NCBI GenBank assembly: GCA_964415085.1
Contig: CAYPYI010000001.1
Span: 81,382-145,381 of the forward strand
Direction of reading: 5' to 3'
DNA from: CAYPYI01 sp964415085
GTDB lineage: Bacteria > Bacillota > Clostridia > Tissierellales > Tissierellaceae
DNA: 64,000 nucleotides
The stretch's first letter is position 1; the number at the start of each line of letters is the position of its first letter. The notes under the pieces were generated by a model. The model was given only the letters and a program-made list of their open reading frames with translations, was not told the DNA's origin and ran no database searches. Below are positions 53,233 through 63,230 of this stretch, piece by piece. The translations under genes and the position numbers were made by a program.

Positions 53233-54311
53233 TACTTAGTCACCTTCACTTTTGATAAAGAGTTTTTCTCATCATATCTTTCTAAAGCATATTTAATTAA
53301 TCTTTCTATTAATTCCTCAAATGTAGAGTTATCAGTCTTCTCCCAAAGCATAGGTGCCATACTTATAGATGTAAATCCAGGCATAGTATTTATTTCATTT
53401 ACAAGTATTCTATTATCTTCTGTAACAAAAATATCTACCCTCGCTATACCTCTACAATCTAATACATTGTATGTTTCTAGTGCTATTTCTCTTACCTTTT
53501 CACTTATATCTTTATCTAATCTAGCTGGTATAACAGGTATGGCAGCTTTTTTTATATATTTAGCTTCATAATCATAAAAAGCATCCTCCATTTCCAGTTC
53601 TCCAGATAAAGAAACTTCAGGTTTGTTGTTTCCTATAATACATGTTTCCACTTCTTTACCAACAACTTCCTCTTGAACTAGTAGCTTTACATCATATATA
53701 AATGCAAGTTCTATACTTTTTATAAGTTCTTCTCTAGTAGTTGCTTTTGTAATTCCTACACTTGAACCTGAATTTGCAGGTTTTACAAATACTGGTAATT
53801 CTAATTCATTTAATACCTCATCTAATACATTTTCTTTGTTATCATCCCATTTAAATTTATAAACAGAAGTATATTTTGCTTGTGGTATACTGTGAGCTCT
53901 TAAAACATCACTTGTTGCTACTTTATCCATACATAAAGCAGATGATAATACTTCATTTCCTATGTAAGGAATATCTATTAATTCTAATAGACCCTGAACC
54001 GTTCCGTCTTCACCATTATTCCCATGTAAGACTGGAAAAACCATATTATTAGAATTATAATCTATACTTTTTATAAATTCTCCTAAAGACTCTGTAACAG
54101 ATAGTTCTGTCTCTAAAATTAAATCGTCTGAATTTTCAATATTAGTTTCTAATTTTCCGTAACTACACCATTTTCCTTCTTTAGTAATAAATATAGGATA
54201 TACATTGTATTTCTCCTTATTTATTGCATTAAAAACTGATGTTGCTGATATAACTGATACCTCATGCTCGATACTTCTTCCACCATATAAAACATACATA
54301 TTAAGTTTCAT
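53232..54311 (-). CDS. ddl: D-alanine--D-alanine ligase
   Basis: A 359-residue ATP-grasp ligase. GGRSIEHEVSVISA at the N-terminus, FPVLHGNNGEDGTVQG near residue 92, FVKPANSGSSVGITKA near 175 and LVNEINTMPGFTSISM near 305 are all intact. It joins two D-alanines for MurF, encoded directly after. ATG follows AGGAGGAAAAGCA. Confidence 0.96.
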   Translation of the reverse strand: MKLNMYVLYGGRSIEHEVSVISATSVFNAINKEKYNVYPIFITKEGKWCSYGKLETNIENSDDLILETELSVTESLGEFIKSIDYNSNNMVFPVLHGNNGEDGTVQGLLELIDIPYIGNEVLSSALCMDKVATSDVLRAHSIPQAKYTSVYKFKWDDNKENVLDEVLNELELPVFVKPANSGSSVGITKATTREELIKSIELAFIYDVKLLVQEEVVGKEVETCIIGNNKPEVSLSGELEMEDAFYDYEAKYIKKAAIPVIPARLDKDISEKVREIALETYNVLDCRGIARVDIFVTEDNRILVNEINTMPGFTSISMAPMLWEKTDNSTFEELIERLIKYALERYDEKNSLSKVKVTK

Positions 54312-54427
54312 TGCTTTTCCTCCTATTATGAGTATATTAAAAGTTTTTCAACTAATTATAAATTTAATCACTCTTATATTATATAATAAATTTAATATTT
54401 TTACTTATAAGTACTTTTGATTATAAA

Positions 54428-54453
54428 AAAACAGATGATTAATCATCTGTTAT
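54428..54453 (-). terminator. DEAD-box gene terminator
   Basis: ACAGATGATTAATCATCTGT palindrome with seven T on the minus strand. Confidence 0.85.
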
Positions 54454-54499
54454 TCATTACTATAATTATATACTAAAACTATAAAATAATACATATAGA

Positions 54500-55552
54500 T
54501 TATTTTTTATCTTTAACTATAAAAGTAACTGCTACTCCTTCTTCTCCTGCACGTCCTGTTCTTCCTATTCTATGAGTATATTTTATATCCCCATCTGGTT
54601 CATCATAATTTATAACGTGTGATATCCCTTCAATATCTAAGCCTCTTGCCGCTATATCTGTAGCTATTAGATATTGTGTCTTTAAATCTCTAAAGTTTTT
54701 CATAGCTCTATTTCTTTTAGCTTGAGATAAATCCCCATGTAATTCATCCACATTATATCCATCTTGTTTTAATTTTGTAGTTAACTCTTGAACTCTTCTT
54801 TTTGTTCTACAAAATATTATAGACATAAAAGGATTTTCATCATTTAAATATTTTATTAAATCATCATATTTTTGTCTATCAGTTGTGTATATTTTCTTTT
54901 CTTCTATCTGTTCTTCTAAAATACTTTCTTCTTTTGCTTCTATTATAACTGGTTTTTTCATAAATCTATTTGCTGTATTTTTTAAATTTGGAAGTATTGT
55001 TGCTGAGAATAAAAGTGTCTGTCTAGATTTTGGTGTTTTGTTAATTATCTCTTCAACGTCATTAAAAAATCCCATATTAATTATCTCATCAGCTTCATCA
55101 ATTACCAAGTATTTTACCCTTGATAGATCTATACTCCCTCTATTAATATGGTCTAGTAATCTACCAGGAGTGGCAATTACAATATCTATACCTCTTTTTA
55201 ACTTGCTTAATTGTTTGTTTACATCTTCTCCACCATAAGCACATAAAATATTAACATCTTTATATCCTTTTAAATTAAGAGCTTCTTCATATAATTGTCT
55301 AGCTAATTCTCTTGTTGGAGAGATTATTAAAGCTTGTATATACTCAGAATTCGTTTCTATATTTTGAAAAATAGGTAGCATAAAAGATAATGTTTTACCA
55401 GTACCTGTTTGAGCTTTACCTATCACATCTACACCATTAAGTATTTCTGGTATTGTAAGTTCTTGAATTAATGTTGGTGAATAAATCCTTTGATTTATTA
55501 ATTCTTTTTCTAACTTTTTTTCTATTCCTATATTATTAAAATTTTTTCCCAT
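54500..55552 (-). CDS. DEAD-box ATP-dependent RNA helicase
   Basis: A 350-residue helicase core: Q motif region, AQTGTGKT, PTRELA, TPGR, DEAD, SAT, then RGLDIEGISH and HRIGRTGRAG. It ends soon after the last motif, with no basic RNA-binding tail such as in CshA or DbpA, so it is a minimal form. It unwinds RNA in ribosome assembly or mRNA decay, especially in the cold. Met5 (55552) is taken as start since GAGGAAAGAA precedes it. Confidence 0.92.
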   Translation of the reverse strand: MGKNFNNIGIEKKLEKELINQRIYSPTLIQELTIPEILNGVDVIGKAQTGTGKTLSFMLPIFQNIETNSEYIQALIISPTRELARQLYEEALNLKGYKDVNILCAYGGEDVNKQLSKLKRGIDIVIATPGRLLDHINRGSIDLSRVKYLVIDEADEIINMGFFNDVEEIINKTPKSRQTLLFSATILPNLKNTANRFMKKPVIIEAKEESILEEQIEEKKIYTTDRQKYDDLIKYLNDENPFMSIIFCRTKRRVQELTTKLKQDGYNVDELHGDLSQAKRNRAMKNFRDLKTQYLIATDIAARGLDIEGISHVINYDEPDGDIKYTHRIGRTGRAGEEGVAVTFIVKDKK

Positions 55553-55728
55553 TTCTTTCCTCATTTCCTAATTATATAACTACATCATTTATACTTTATC
55601 ATATTAAAGACAAAATTACACTTATTATTTGGATTTTCCAATATCTTAACTACTTTTTTGCTAACTTATTTGATTATTTAAAATCTCTTTGATATTGTAA
55701 TTGTAATTAAACTAAAAGGAGATGTTTT

Positions 55729-56667
55729 ATGATAATTATACTTATTATTATAATTTTAATTCTATTACTTTTATTTGTTGGAAATTATTTTTATAACCTT
55801 GCTTTAAATAGAAATTATAACAAAGAATTTTTATTTACTAGCCCAGATACAGATGAAGATTCTACTAATAGCTTAAATTCAAAGTACTTAAAAGAAAAAG
55901 AGATTCTTCAAGAATGGAATCTTGATAATGTTTATAATTTTACATTTAAAACTTTTGACGATTTAAAACTTTCAGCATATTACTATGATAATAATAACAA
56001 TTCAGACAAATATGTAATTATTGTTCATGGCTATCTAGGAAAGGCTGAGGATATGCTATATGCTAGTAAAATATTTTTTGATAGTGGATATAGTGTACTA
56101 AGTTTTGATCTACGTGGGCATGCAAATAGTGAGGGAGATTACATAGGTATGGGTTGGCATGATAGGCTTGATTTAATTCAGCTTATAAACTTAATAATTT
56201 CTAAAAACCCAGATGCTAAAATTGTACTTTATGGTGTTTCTATGGGTGCTGCTACTGTTATGATGGCCTCTGGAGAAAGTCTTCCTAAAAATGTAAAAGT
56301 AATAATTGAAGATTGTGGTTATACTAGTATTAAGGATATATTTTCTTATCAACTTAAACTTATATTTAAATTACCTAGCTTTCCTATTATTAATTTTGCA
56401 GATATTATTACAAGGATTAGGGCTAAGTTTTCATTTTTCCAAGGAAACTGTCTAAAACAAGTAGAAAAAAGTACTACTCCTATACTCTTTATACATGGAG
56501 ATAAGGATTTATTTGTACCTTTTAATATGTTAAAGCCCTTATACAACTCTTGTAATTGTAAAAAAGATATCCTAATCGTTGAAAATGCAGAACATGGAAT
56601 GGCTGCCTTTGTATATAAAGAAAAATACTGGGAAAAAGTATTTACCTTTATCAATAGCTGTTTATAG
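55729..56667 (+). CDS. membrane-anchored alpha/beta hydrolase
   Basis: A 312-residue protein with one N-terminal membrane segment (residues 1-20), probably holding the enzyme outside or at the membrane. The hydrolase core shows YVIIVHGYLG, SFDLRGHANSEG, nucleophile elbow GVSMGA, FIHGDKDLFVPF with the Asp, and the late His in ENAEHGMA, so the triad is intact. It resembles YfhR/BAAT-like peptidase or esterase proteins; the substrate is unknown. Confidence 0.88.
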   Translation: MIIILIIIILILLLLFVGNYFYNLALNRNYNKEFLFTSPDTDEDSTNSLNSKYLKEKEILQEWNLDNVYNFTFKTFDDLKLSAYYYDNNNNSDKYVIIVHGYLGKAEDMLYASKIFFDSGYSVLSFDLRGHANSEGDYIGMGWHDRLDLIQLINLIISKNPDAKIVLYGVSMGAATVMMASGESLPKNVKVIIEDCGYTSIKDIFSYQLKLIFKLPSFPIINFADIITRIRAKFSFFQGNCLKQVEKSTTPILFIHGDKDLFVPFNMLKPLYNSCNCKKDILIVENAEHGMAAFVYKEKYWEKVFTFINSCL

Positions 56668-56727
56668 TTATATTTAAATATTTATATATATATTGGGTAA
56701 TAAAATAGAACAAGAAGGAGTGACTTT

Positions 56728-57777
56728 ATGAAAAAAAGATATAAGAGTATGAATAAGAAAGTTCATACAACTCCAGGTTCACTAATCTATACAGGAGATA
56801 AAGATTCTGATTTACATATCTCCTTATTAAAATATTCTAAAGAAGAATGTAATGTTGAAATACCTTCAGATTTTAGTAAATTAATTTTCGATGATAATAA
56901 TGTTAATTGGCTCAGAATAACAGGACTTAATGATACACTAGAGCTTAATAATTTAGTTGATTTTTTAAATATACATCCCCTTGTAATGGAGGATATATTA
57001 GAAGTATCTAGCATGCCTAAGATGGAAAACTATGATGATTATCTTTTTCTAGTTTCGAAAAATATTTTTTTCAATGAAGAAAATGAATTAGAAACCACAC
57101 AAATTTCTTTTATATTATATGAAAATTTAGTTATTTCATTTGAAGAAAACCCTACTGCTACTTTTGATAATGTTAAAAGAAGGATTATTGAAGGGAGTAA
57201 TATTAGAAAGTATGGGGCAGATTATCTATTATATTCATTACTAGATTCGGTTGTAGATAACTATTTTTTACTTATTGAACATCTAGGAAATACGATTGAT
57301 TTACTAGAAGATGAATTACTTGTTAATCCTTCAAGAAATTTACTAGATAAAATTTATAAGGTTAAAAGAGATATTATTTATATAAGAAATGTACTTTGGC
57401 CTATGAGAAACTTAGTAAGTAGTATTACTAGAAATGATCATAATTTAATTGATGAAAAGACAATTTATTACTTTAGAGATGTTTATGATCATATTGTCCA
57501 AGTAGTAGATCTTACTGAAACTTCTAGAGATATATGTTCTGGAATGCTTGATACTTACTTATCTAGTGTAGGTAATAAAACAAATGATATTATGAAAGTC
57601 CTTACAATTGTATCTACTATTTCAGTACCACTTACATTTCTTACAGGGGTCTTTGGAATGAACTTTAAATATTTTCCAACCTTAGAATATCGATATGCAT
57701 ACCCTGCTTTTTGGATTATTACATTATTAATTGTTATATTAATGAGTAAATTTTTCAAGAAGAAAGGATGGTTATAG
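56728..57777 (+). CDS. corA: CorA family Mg2+/Co2+ transporter
   Basis: A 349-residue channel: large acidic N-terminal cytoplasmic domain, long stalk helix, and two C-terminal membrane segments with the FGMNF (GMN) filter motif near residue 310 and a basic KFFKKKGWL tail. It moves Mg2+ down its gradient and complements the M-box-controlled MgtA encoded in the same window. ATG after AAGGAGTGACTTT. Confidence 0.95.
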   Translation: MKKRYKSMNKKVHTTPGSLIYTGDKDSDLHISLLKYSKEECNVEIPSDFSKLIFDDNNVNWLRITGLNDTLELNNLVDFLNIHPLVMEDILEVSSMPKMENYDDYLFLVSKNIFFNEENELETTQISFILYENLVISFEENPTATFDNVKRRIIEGSNIRKYGADYLLYSLLDSVVDNYFLLIEHLGNTIDLLEDELLVNPSRNLLDKIYKVKRDIIYIRNVLWPMRNLVSSITRNDHNLIDEKTIYYFRDVYDHIVQVVDLTETSRDICSGMLDTYLSSVGNKTNDIMKVLTIVSTISVPLTFLTGVFGMNFKYFPTLEYRYAYPAFWIITLLIVILMSKFFKKKGWL

Positions 57778-57807
57778 AAGAAAGATAAATTATCTTTCTT
57801 CTTTTTT
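57774..57807. terminator. bidirectional terminator
   Basis: GAAGAAAGATAA / TTATCTTTCTTC hairpin, then six T on the plus strand, between convergent genes. Confidence 0.9.
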
Positions 57808-58896
57808 CATTTTTGCAAAATATATACCTAATATTAAAAATAAAACAGCAAATAAAATTTGTATACTTAATTCATTCAGTATATTGTAGCTATTCTGTTT
57901 AAGCATATCATTTGCTTTTATATAATGAAAGGTAGGAAAAAATTGTGCAACTTTTAGAACAGAACCACTTATATACTGTTGTGGTACCATAGATCCCGAA
58001 ATAAAAGAAACCCCTAGAGAAAATACTGTACTCAAACCATTTTTTATTCTTCTACTTTTTATAGAATTATTTATAAAATAATTAAAGCATACTATAGATA
58101 TTCCAAAAATATATAAGTTTAGTATATAATACCTTATATTTAAAACATCAAGGCTAGATCTTGATATAAGTAAAATAGCTGCTAGTAGTATTGATGATAT
58201 TACAATGCCAATACTTAGTGCTCCTAAAAAAATCTGCAATTCATATCTTATTAAACTCATTCCTGAGACTCTTACTCTATTTAATAAATTTTCTTCTTTA
58301 AAGTCATCCATAGCAAGAGTAATTATTGTCATTATTAAGGAAATAAATATATAACTAGAAAAGTTTAAAAGCATAGTTAAATTTCTAGTATTTTCATCTC
58401 TTACAAATTCTAAATCATTATATATTTTTATATTTGCTTTTTTATTAAAGGTTTCTTCTAATAATTCCCTATTAATATTTCCATTATTTGAAGAAATAGT
58501 AAGAATATTTAAAAAATTGTTTATTTGTGCTTTAATATATTCTTCTCCTGCAAACCTGTCATTAGAAATAATATCAATTTTACCTTCTTCTAAAAAATTT
58601 TCATTAATTCTTATAAATGACACTATCTTTAATAAATATAATTTTTCATATATAGTATCTTCATTATCCTCTACTTGAATAAGATTATTTCTTTCCCCTA
58701 AAAACTTAATTAACTCCTTACTATATTCATCATTGCTTAAGTCTACATAGCCTATATTAGATGTTTTATCTTCCAATATTGAATCTAGTTTTTCAGGTTT
58801 ATTCATTAATATTACAATCATAAATATTACTAGATAAATAACTATAGTAGTTTTTTTGTTATATACTGTTTTTAAAAAATATTTATAGACTGTCAT
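57790..58896 (-). CDS. ABC-2 type permease
   Basis: A 368-residue ABC-2 permease: one N-terminal membrane segment, a large extracellular loop (about 40-185), then five more segments, ending in short basic residues. The SGSMVPQQYISG loop resembles DrrB/YhgE-type exporters. It overlaps the previous permease by 14 bases; the two likely form a heterodimer driven by the ATPase encoded at 59961-60893. Confidence 0.85.
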   Translation of the reverse strand: MTVYKYFLKTVYNKKTTIVIYLVIFMIVILMNKPEKLDSILEDKTSNIGYVDLSNDEYSKELIKFLGERNNLIQVEDNEDTIYEKLYLLKIVSFIRINENFLEEGKIDIISNDRFAGEEYIKAQINNFLNILTISSNNGNINRELLEETFNKKANIKIYNDLEFVRDENTRNLTMLLNFSSYIFISLIMTIITLAMDDFKEENLLNRVRVSGMSLIRYELQIFLGALSIGIVISSILLAAILLISRSSLDVLNIRYYILNLYIFGISIVCFNYFINNSIKSRRIKNGLSTVFSLGVSFISGSMVPQQYISGSVLKVAQFFPTFHYIKANDMLKQNSYNILNELSIQILFAVLFLILGIYFAKMKKEER

Positions 58897-59968
58897 ATGT
58901 TTTCCTCCTTAAGAAATGTATTGATAGTGAATATAAAATAAGTGAGAACAATATAAGCTTAATAACCAAGCTATTAAAATTATCAATGCTACCTATAGCA
59001 TTAGCCTTATATAATAATTCTGTCATTATTGAAATTGGGTTTATCTTATTTATTAATGGGAATTTATTATCAACAATGTTTCTTATATCTGGTCCCTGCA
59101 TTCCTGCTAAAAAAGATAAAACTAAGGGTAAACTAGTTACAATTAAGTTTTTCTCATTATACTTTAATCTTCCAATTGAGCCTACTAATAATCCAAACCC
59201 TATCCCCAACATATTACCAATTATTATTATTATTATTGTCGAATGAATATCTGTTATTAAATTTAGCTTTAATACCTTTTCAATATAAATATAAGCTAGG
59301 AAATTTGATATTAAATTTATTGTAAAAGATACTAAAATTCCAGAAAATATAAAACTACTTTTCTTAATAGGAGATGCTGCAAGTCTTGCTCCTAGATTTG
59401 AAATATTAGCTTGAATCATTATAGCTATTTTTAAAGCATTATACATTCCAAAGGATACTATATATGCAATTAATGAATAATACATTATTGTAACTGAATC
59501 TCCTTTAGAGTTAATTATATTTGTATAATTTTTTGTCATTAATTTGTAATCATAATCTTTCACATTTTCTGATAAATATAGGTTTTGTTTAAACTGTTCT
59601 ACTAGTTCTTTTAAGAAAATTTGCTTGTATCCAGAATCTTTTACATACAAGCTATACTCATCATCTATATAGGCTATATATCTTTTTTCACCCAATCTTT
59701 CTAATGCACTACTTTCGTCTTCCTCATATATAGGTTTTATAAAATCTATTTCATTCAAAACATAGTTTATATAATTATCTTTTGATACTAATATCTCCAT
59801 ATCTTCTACTTTAGATAAATCGTCTTGCATTAATCCTTGAAAAGCAAAATAAAAAAATGTTATTAAAACAATGGGAAATATACTCGCCCAGAAAACCTGG
59901 GATTTATCTCTAAAATATATAATAAAATGATATTTAAAATCTTTTAATATATTTTCCATATCAATCAC
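58883..59968 (-). CDS. ABC-2 type permease
   Basis: A 361-residue ABC-2 permease of the same plan as its neighbour: N-terminal membrane segment, a loop of about 140 residues, then five segments with GARLAASPIKKSSFI near residue 195 as the ATPase-contact region. GTG start behind AAGGA inside the end of the ATPase gene (8-base overlap). Substrate unknown; an antimicrobial peptide or lipid-like drug is typical for this type. Confidence 0.85.
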   Translation of the reverse strand: MIDMENILKDFKYHFIIYFRDKSQVFWASIFPIVLITFFYFAFQGLMQDDLSKVEDMEILVSKDNYINYVLNEIDFIKPIYEEDESSALERLGEKRYIAYIDDEYSLYVKDSGYKQIFLKELVEQFKQNLYLSENVKDYDYKLMTKNYTNIINSKGDSVTIMYYSLIAYIVSFGMYNALKIAIMIQANISNLGARLAASPIKKSSFIFSGILVSFTINLISNFLAYIYIEKVLKLNLITDIHSTIIIIIIGNMLGIGFGLLVGSIGRLKYNEKNLIVTSLPLVLSFLAGMQGPDIRNIVDNKFPLINKINPISIMTELLYKANAIGSIDNFNSLVIKLILFSLILYSLSIHFLRRKTYDSL

Positions 59969-60893
59969 GTAGTTCCTTTCCTGTAAGTTCTAAGAAAACA
60001 TCGTTTAAAGTAGGTTTTTCACTATATAGGCTTGTGTAAGTTAAGTTGTTATTTTCAATGAATAATATTAAGTTAGATAGGTTGTTTATTCCTTTTTCAA
60101 AGTAAATAACTATACCTTCATCATTATTATCTACATTTGTTACATGGGGTATTTCATATATTTTTTTTAGTTGATCTTTAGTTATTTCTTGAAAATCAAT
60201 ATATATTTTTTCTTTAATGTTAATCATCTCTTTTAGCTGCATACTTGTTCCTGAGACAACATTCCTACCATTATCCATTATAACTATTTTGTTACATAAC
60301 ATTTCCGCTTCTTCTAGGTAATGAGTAGTATATATAATTGTTGTTTTATTTCTATTTAACTCTTTAATTCCCTCTAAAATAAAATTTCTACTTTGAGCAT
60401 CTACTGCAACTGTAGGTTCATCAAGTATTAATAATTCTGGCTTATGGCTAATTCCACAAGCTATATTTAATCTTCTTTTTAATCCTCCACTTAACTGAAA
60501 TGGTCTAAAGTTTTCATATTCATTTAGTCGTACAAAGTCTATAGCTTCTTTTACATATTTTTTTCTTAATGTCTTATCAGAAATGTATAAGCTACAAAAA
60601 TAATCAATATTTTCTATTACTGTTAACTCGTTAATAAGTGCTAATTCTTGAGGCACTACTCCTATTTTTCTTTTTATATCATAGGCATCCGGACTCATTT
60701 TTTTACCAAAAACTTCTATTTCGCCTTTGTCATAATTTAAAAGTGATAAAATACAATTAATAGCTGTTGTTTTACCACAACCATTAGGACCTATTAAGCC
60801 TAGAATATCATTTTCTTCAACTTGTAAATTAAAGTGGTCTAATGCGATTTTTTCTTTATACCTTTTTACTAACTTTTCTACTTTCACGATCAT
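59961..60893 (-). CDS. ABC transporter ATP-binding protein
   Basis: A 310-residue DrrA/CcmA-type ATPase: Walker A GPNGCGKTT, signature QLSGGLKRR, Walker B LLILDEPTVAVDA, H-loop TTHY, and a C-terminal regulatory domain. Start at 60893 behind AAAGGAGCTGATAAT. First of a three-gene ABC-2 operon divergent from a NarL-type sensor pair, the YvfRS/YvfTU layout. Confidence 0.9.
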   Translation of the reverse strand: MIVKVEKLVKRYKEKIALDHFNLQVEENDILGLIGPNGCGKTTAINCILSLLNYDKGEIEVFGKKMSPDAYDIKRKIGVVPQELALINELTVIENIDYFCSLYISDKTLRKKYVKEAIDFVRLNEYENFRPFQLSGGLKRRLNIACGISHKPELLILDEPTVAVDAQSRNFILEGIKELNRNKTTIIYTTHYLEEAEMLCNKIVIMDNGRNVVSGTSMQLKEMINIKEKIYIDFQEITKDQLKKIYEIPHVTNVDNNDEGIVIYFEKGINNLSNLILFIENNNLTYTSLYSEKPTLNDVFLELTGKELRD

Positions 60894-61030
60894 ATTATCA
60901 GCTCCTTTATTCTTACTATAGCATTTATATATTTTATTATTAGTACTAAACATCACAAATTTTATGACAAATGTAATTATTATCGTATTAATTATATTTT
61001 TAAGATATAATTACTTAAAGGAGTGATTTA

Positions 61031-62059
61031 ATGAGAAATTTTTATTCAAAACTATTAGTTCTTTCTTTTATTATAATTACAACAGCTTATTATAATGTTC
61101 TAGATTTAAAATATTTATTAATTTTTTTCTCTATAAGCATACTAAATGAATTTTTAGATAGTAAGTTTAAAAATATAATATCAATATTTTTAATATGCTT
61201 TTTATTTTTTAGTGAAAACTTGTTTTTTTATACTCCTTTGTTTATATATGATATAAATACTAAAAATAATTATATTATATTTCTTTTGAATTTATTTTTT
61301 TTAAAGAAAAACTTGCTTACCTTTATTACAAACATCCTTAGTATATTTTTAAATAATATTAATAAAAAATATTTAAAACTTTTAAATGAAAATATATCTA
61401 TTACAGATCATTTAAGAGAAGATGCTCTCCTTCTAAAAAGTATTAATAAAAATCTTGAACTAGATTATAATAAAAATCTTGAACTTGCTATTTTAGAAGA
61501 AAGAAATAGAATATCTAGACAACTTCATGATTCCATTGGTCATTTATTTAGTAGTAGTATTGTTCAATTAGAAGCAATAAAAATTATAAATTCCGATGTA
61601 AATATTAATTCTAATTTAACCAATCTTGAAAATACACTAAAAACTGGAATGATGGATGTTAGAAATAATATACATAATATTTATAATGAATCCTTCGATT
61701 TAAAAGAAGAAATAAATAAAATTTTAGATACAGTTGATGATAATATTTTTATAGATTTCTTTTTCCGCTTTGAATGTAATAATATTCAGCTAAAACATGA
61801 TATACTCTCCATAATAAAAGAAGCTATTAATAATATTAATAAACATTCAAATACTGATGAAATCAAAATAAACCTACTTACTCATAAGAACTTTCATAAA
61901 GTTAGTATCACAGATAATGGATCCATGTATAATCCAAATGAAGGCGGTATAGGTCTTTTATCTATTAAACAAATAGTACAAAAATATAATGGAGTTTTTA
62001 ATTATACTTTTGATGACGGCTTTAAAGTACATATTACTTTAATAAGGAAGGATGATTAA
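61031..62059 (+). CDS. sensor histidine kinase (NarL/DesK type)
   Basis: A 342-residue kinase: four to five membrane segments in the first 110 residues with almost no extracellular loops, so it senses within the membrane or via the transporter. The HisKA_3 box has His166 in ERNRISRQLHDSIGH; the ATP domain has ITDNG and GGIGLLSI. It phosphorylates the response regulator encoded two bases downstream. Divergent ABC genes are its probable target. Confidence 0.92.
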   Translation: MRNFYSKLLVLSFIIITTAYYNVLDLKYLLIFFSISILNEFLDSKFKNIISIFLICFLFFSENLFFYTPLFIYDINTKNNYIIFLLNLFFLKKNLLTFITNILSIFLNNINKKYLKLLNENISITDHLREDALLLKSINKNLELDYNKNLELAILEERNRISRQLHDSIGHLFSSSIVQLEAIKIINSDVNINSNLTNLENTLKTGMMDVRNNIHNIYNESFDLKEEINKILDTVDDNIFIDFFFRFECNNIQLKHDILSIIKEAINNINKHSNTDEIKINLLTHKNFHKVSITDNGSMYNPNEGGIGLLSIKQIVQKYNGVFNYTFDDGFKVHITLIRKDD

Positions 62060-62061
62060 TT

Positions 62062-62682
62062 TTGAATATTATTGTAATCGACGATGATCCACTAGTAGTT
62101 CAAGCACTTACTACTATCTTAGATGCTAATAATTTTAATATAGTTGCAAAAGGTTATTCTGGCAAAGAAGCAATAGATCTTTATAAAAAATATAATCCTG
62201 ACTTAATACTTTTGGATATCAGAATGAGTGATTTGAATGGAATTGAAGCTACTAAAAATATTCTAGAATATAATCCTTTAGCTAAAATACTTTTAATTAC
62301 AACTTTTAATGATGAAGAGTACATATCAAAAGCAATATTACTTGGTTGTAAAGGATATATATTGAAGGATAATATTTCTGGTATTATTCCAGCTATTAAT
62401 GCTGTAATTTCAGGTAATTTAGTATTTGATAGTAATGTCATTGACAATATAAACTTAAATAGTAAAAATAAAAATAATAATCACTTTGACTTATATAATA
62501 TTTCAAAAAAAGAAATTGAGCTTATTCTCTTGGTTTGTGAAGGATACAATAATAAAGAAATTTCAAAACTACTTTTCCTAAGCGAAGGAACAGTTAGAAA
62601 CTATTTATCGAATATTTTAAACAAGCTTGATTTAAGGGATAGAACACAATTAGTTGTTTGGTATTATAAAAATATTATTTAA
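62062..62682 (+). CDS. NarL/LuxR family response regulator
   Basis: A 206-residue regulator: receiver domain with acceptor Asp52 (LILLDIRM), acidic pocket DDD at 7-9 and Lys in GYILKD, then a LuxR HTH (EIELILLVCEGYNNKEISKLL, LSEGTVRNYLSNIL). TTG start after AAGGAAGGATGATTAAT. It should activate the divergent exporter genes and perhaps the genes after it. Confidence 0.93.
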   Translation: MNIIVIDDDPLVVQALTTILDANNFNIVAKGYSGKEAIDLYKKYNPDLILLDIRMSDLNGIEATKNILEYNPLAKILLITTFNDEEYISKAILLGCKGYILKDNISGIIPAINAVISGNLVFDSNVIDNINLNSKNKNNNHFDLYNISKKEIELILLVCEGYNNKEISKLLFLSEGTVRNYLSNILNKLDLRDRTQLVVWYYKNII

Positions 62683-62730
62683 TATTTTTATTTTAGGGTA
62701 ATAATAATATTAAATAAAAGGAGTGATTTT

Positions 62731-62973
62731 ATGGATATTATTATTAGAATAGAGTATTGTACTTCTTGAGGATATATAGATAAGGCAGTTAGCCTTAGTA
62801 AAGAGTTATTAGGTTTTTATAAAAACAATATAACAAAAGTTGAATTAGTTCCATCAAGTGGGGGAGTTTTTGAAATTTCATTAAATGATGAGAGAATCTT
62901 CTCCAAGAAAGAATTAAATAGATATCCTGAAGATGGAGAAATAAAAAAATTAATAAACATCCACTTTAATTAG
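62731..62973 (+). CDS. SelW/SelT/SelH (Rdx) family selenoprotein with in-frame UGA
   Basis: Reading UGA at 62767-62769 as selenocysteine gives 80 residues with the redox motif Cys10-Thr-Ser-Sec13, exactly where SelW has CxxU, then GYIDKAVSLSKELL and the family C-terminal pattern GGVFEISLNDERIFSKKE, RYPEDGEI. The frame is open on both sides of the UGA and ends at TAG. Ribosome site AAAAGGAGTGATTTT. A hairpin follows the UGA (62781-62797). It is a thioredoxin-fold thiol oxidoreductase, role unclear. Standard gene finding would miss it. Confidence 0.92.
62781..62797 (+). promoter_or_regulatory. bacterial SECIS-like hairpin
   Basis: TAAGGC-AGTTA-GCCTTA, a six-pair stem with a five-base loop holding G and U; the loop begins 17 bases after the UGA, within the distance bacterial SelB needs. 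Confidence 0.75.
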
Positions 62974-62998
62974 TATTTTAACTAAAAAATTCTAGTTA

Positions 62999-63126
62999 TT
63001 GAACTGACTTTTGTCAAGTAGACAGATAATTTAATTAAAATCTTATACACATTTGTATGCATGGTTTCTATATTCTAAAGGAGCCATGCATCTTAATTTT
63101 TGAAACCTTTTTCTATTTATTTTATT
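62999..63126 (-). mobile_element. remnant of an IS3-family (IS150-like) insertion sequence
   Basis: Minus strand 63117-63043 encodes NRKRFQKLRCMAPLEYRNHA then YKCV and stop, the usual C-terminus of an IS150-type OrfB transposase. Beyond it, TGTCTACTTGACAAAAGTCA, then GTTCAA (63023-62998), looks like the element's terminal repeat. The rest of the transposase and the other end are missing. Confidence 0.75.
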
Positions 63127-63230
63127 TGACTTAATATACACTATATTATTTAATATGTTTGTTATATTACATTTACAGGTATATGTATATTAGAGTAAAC
63201 TTACTTAATATCTTATGGGGAGTGGATAAA

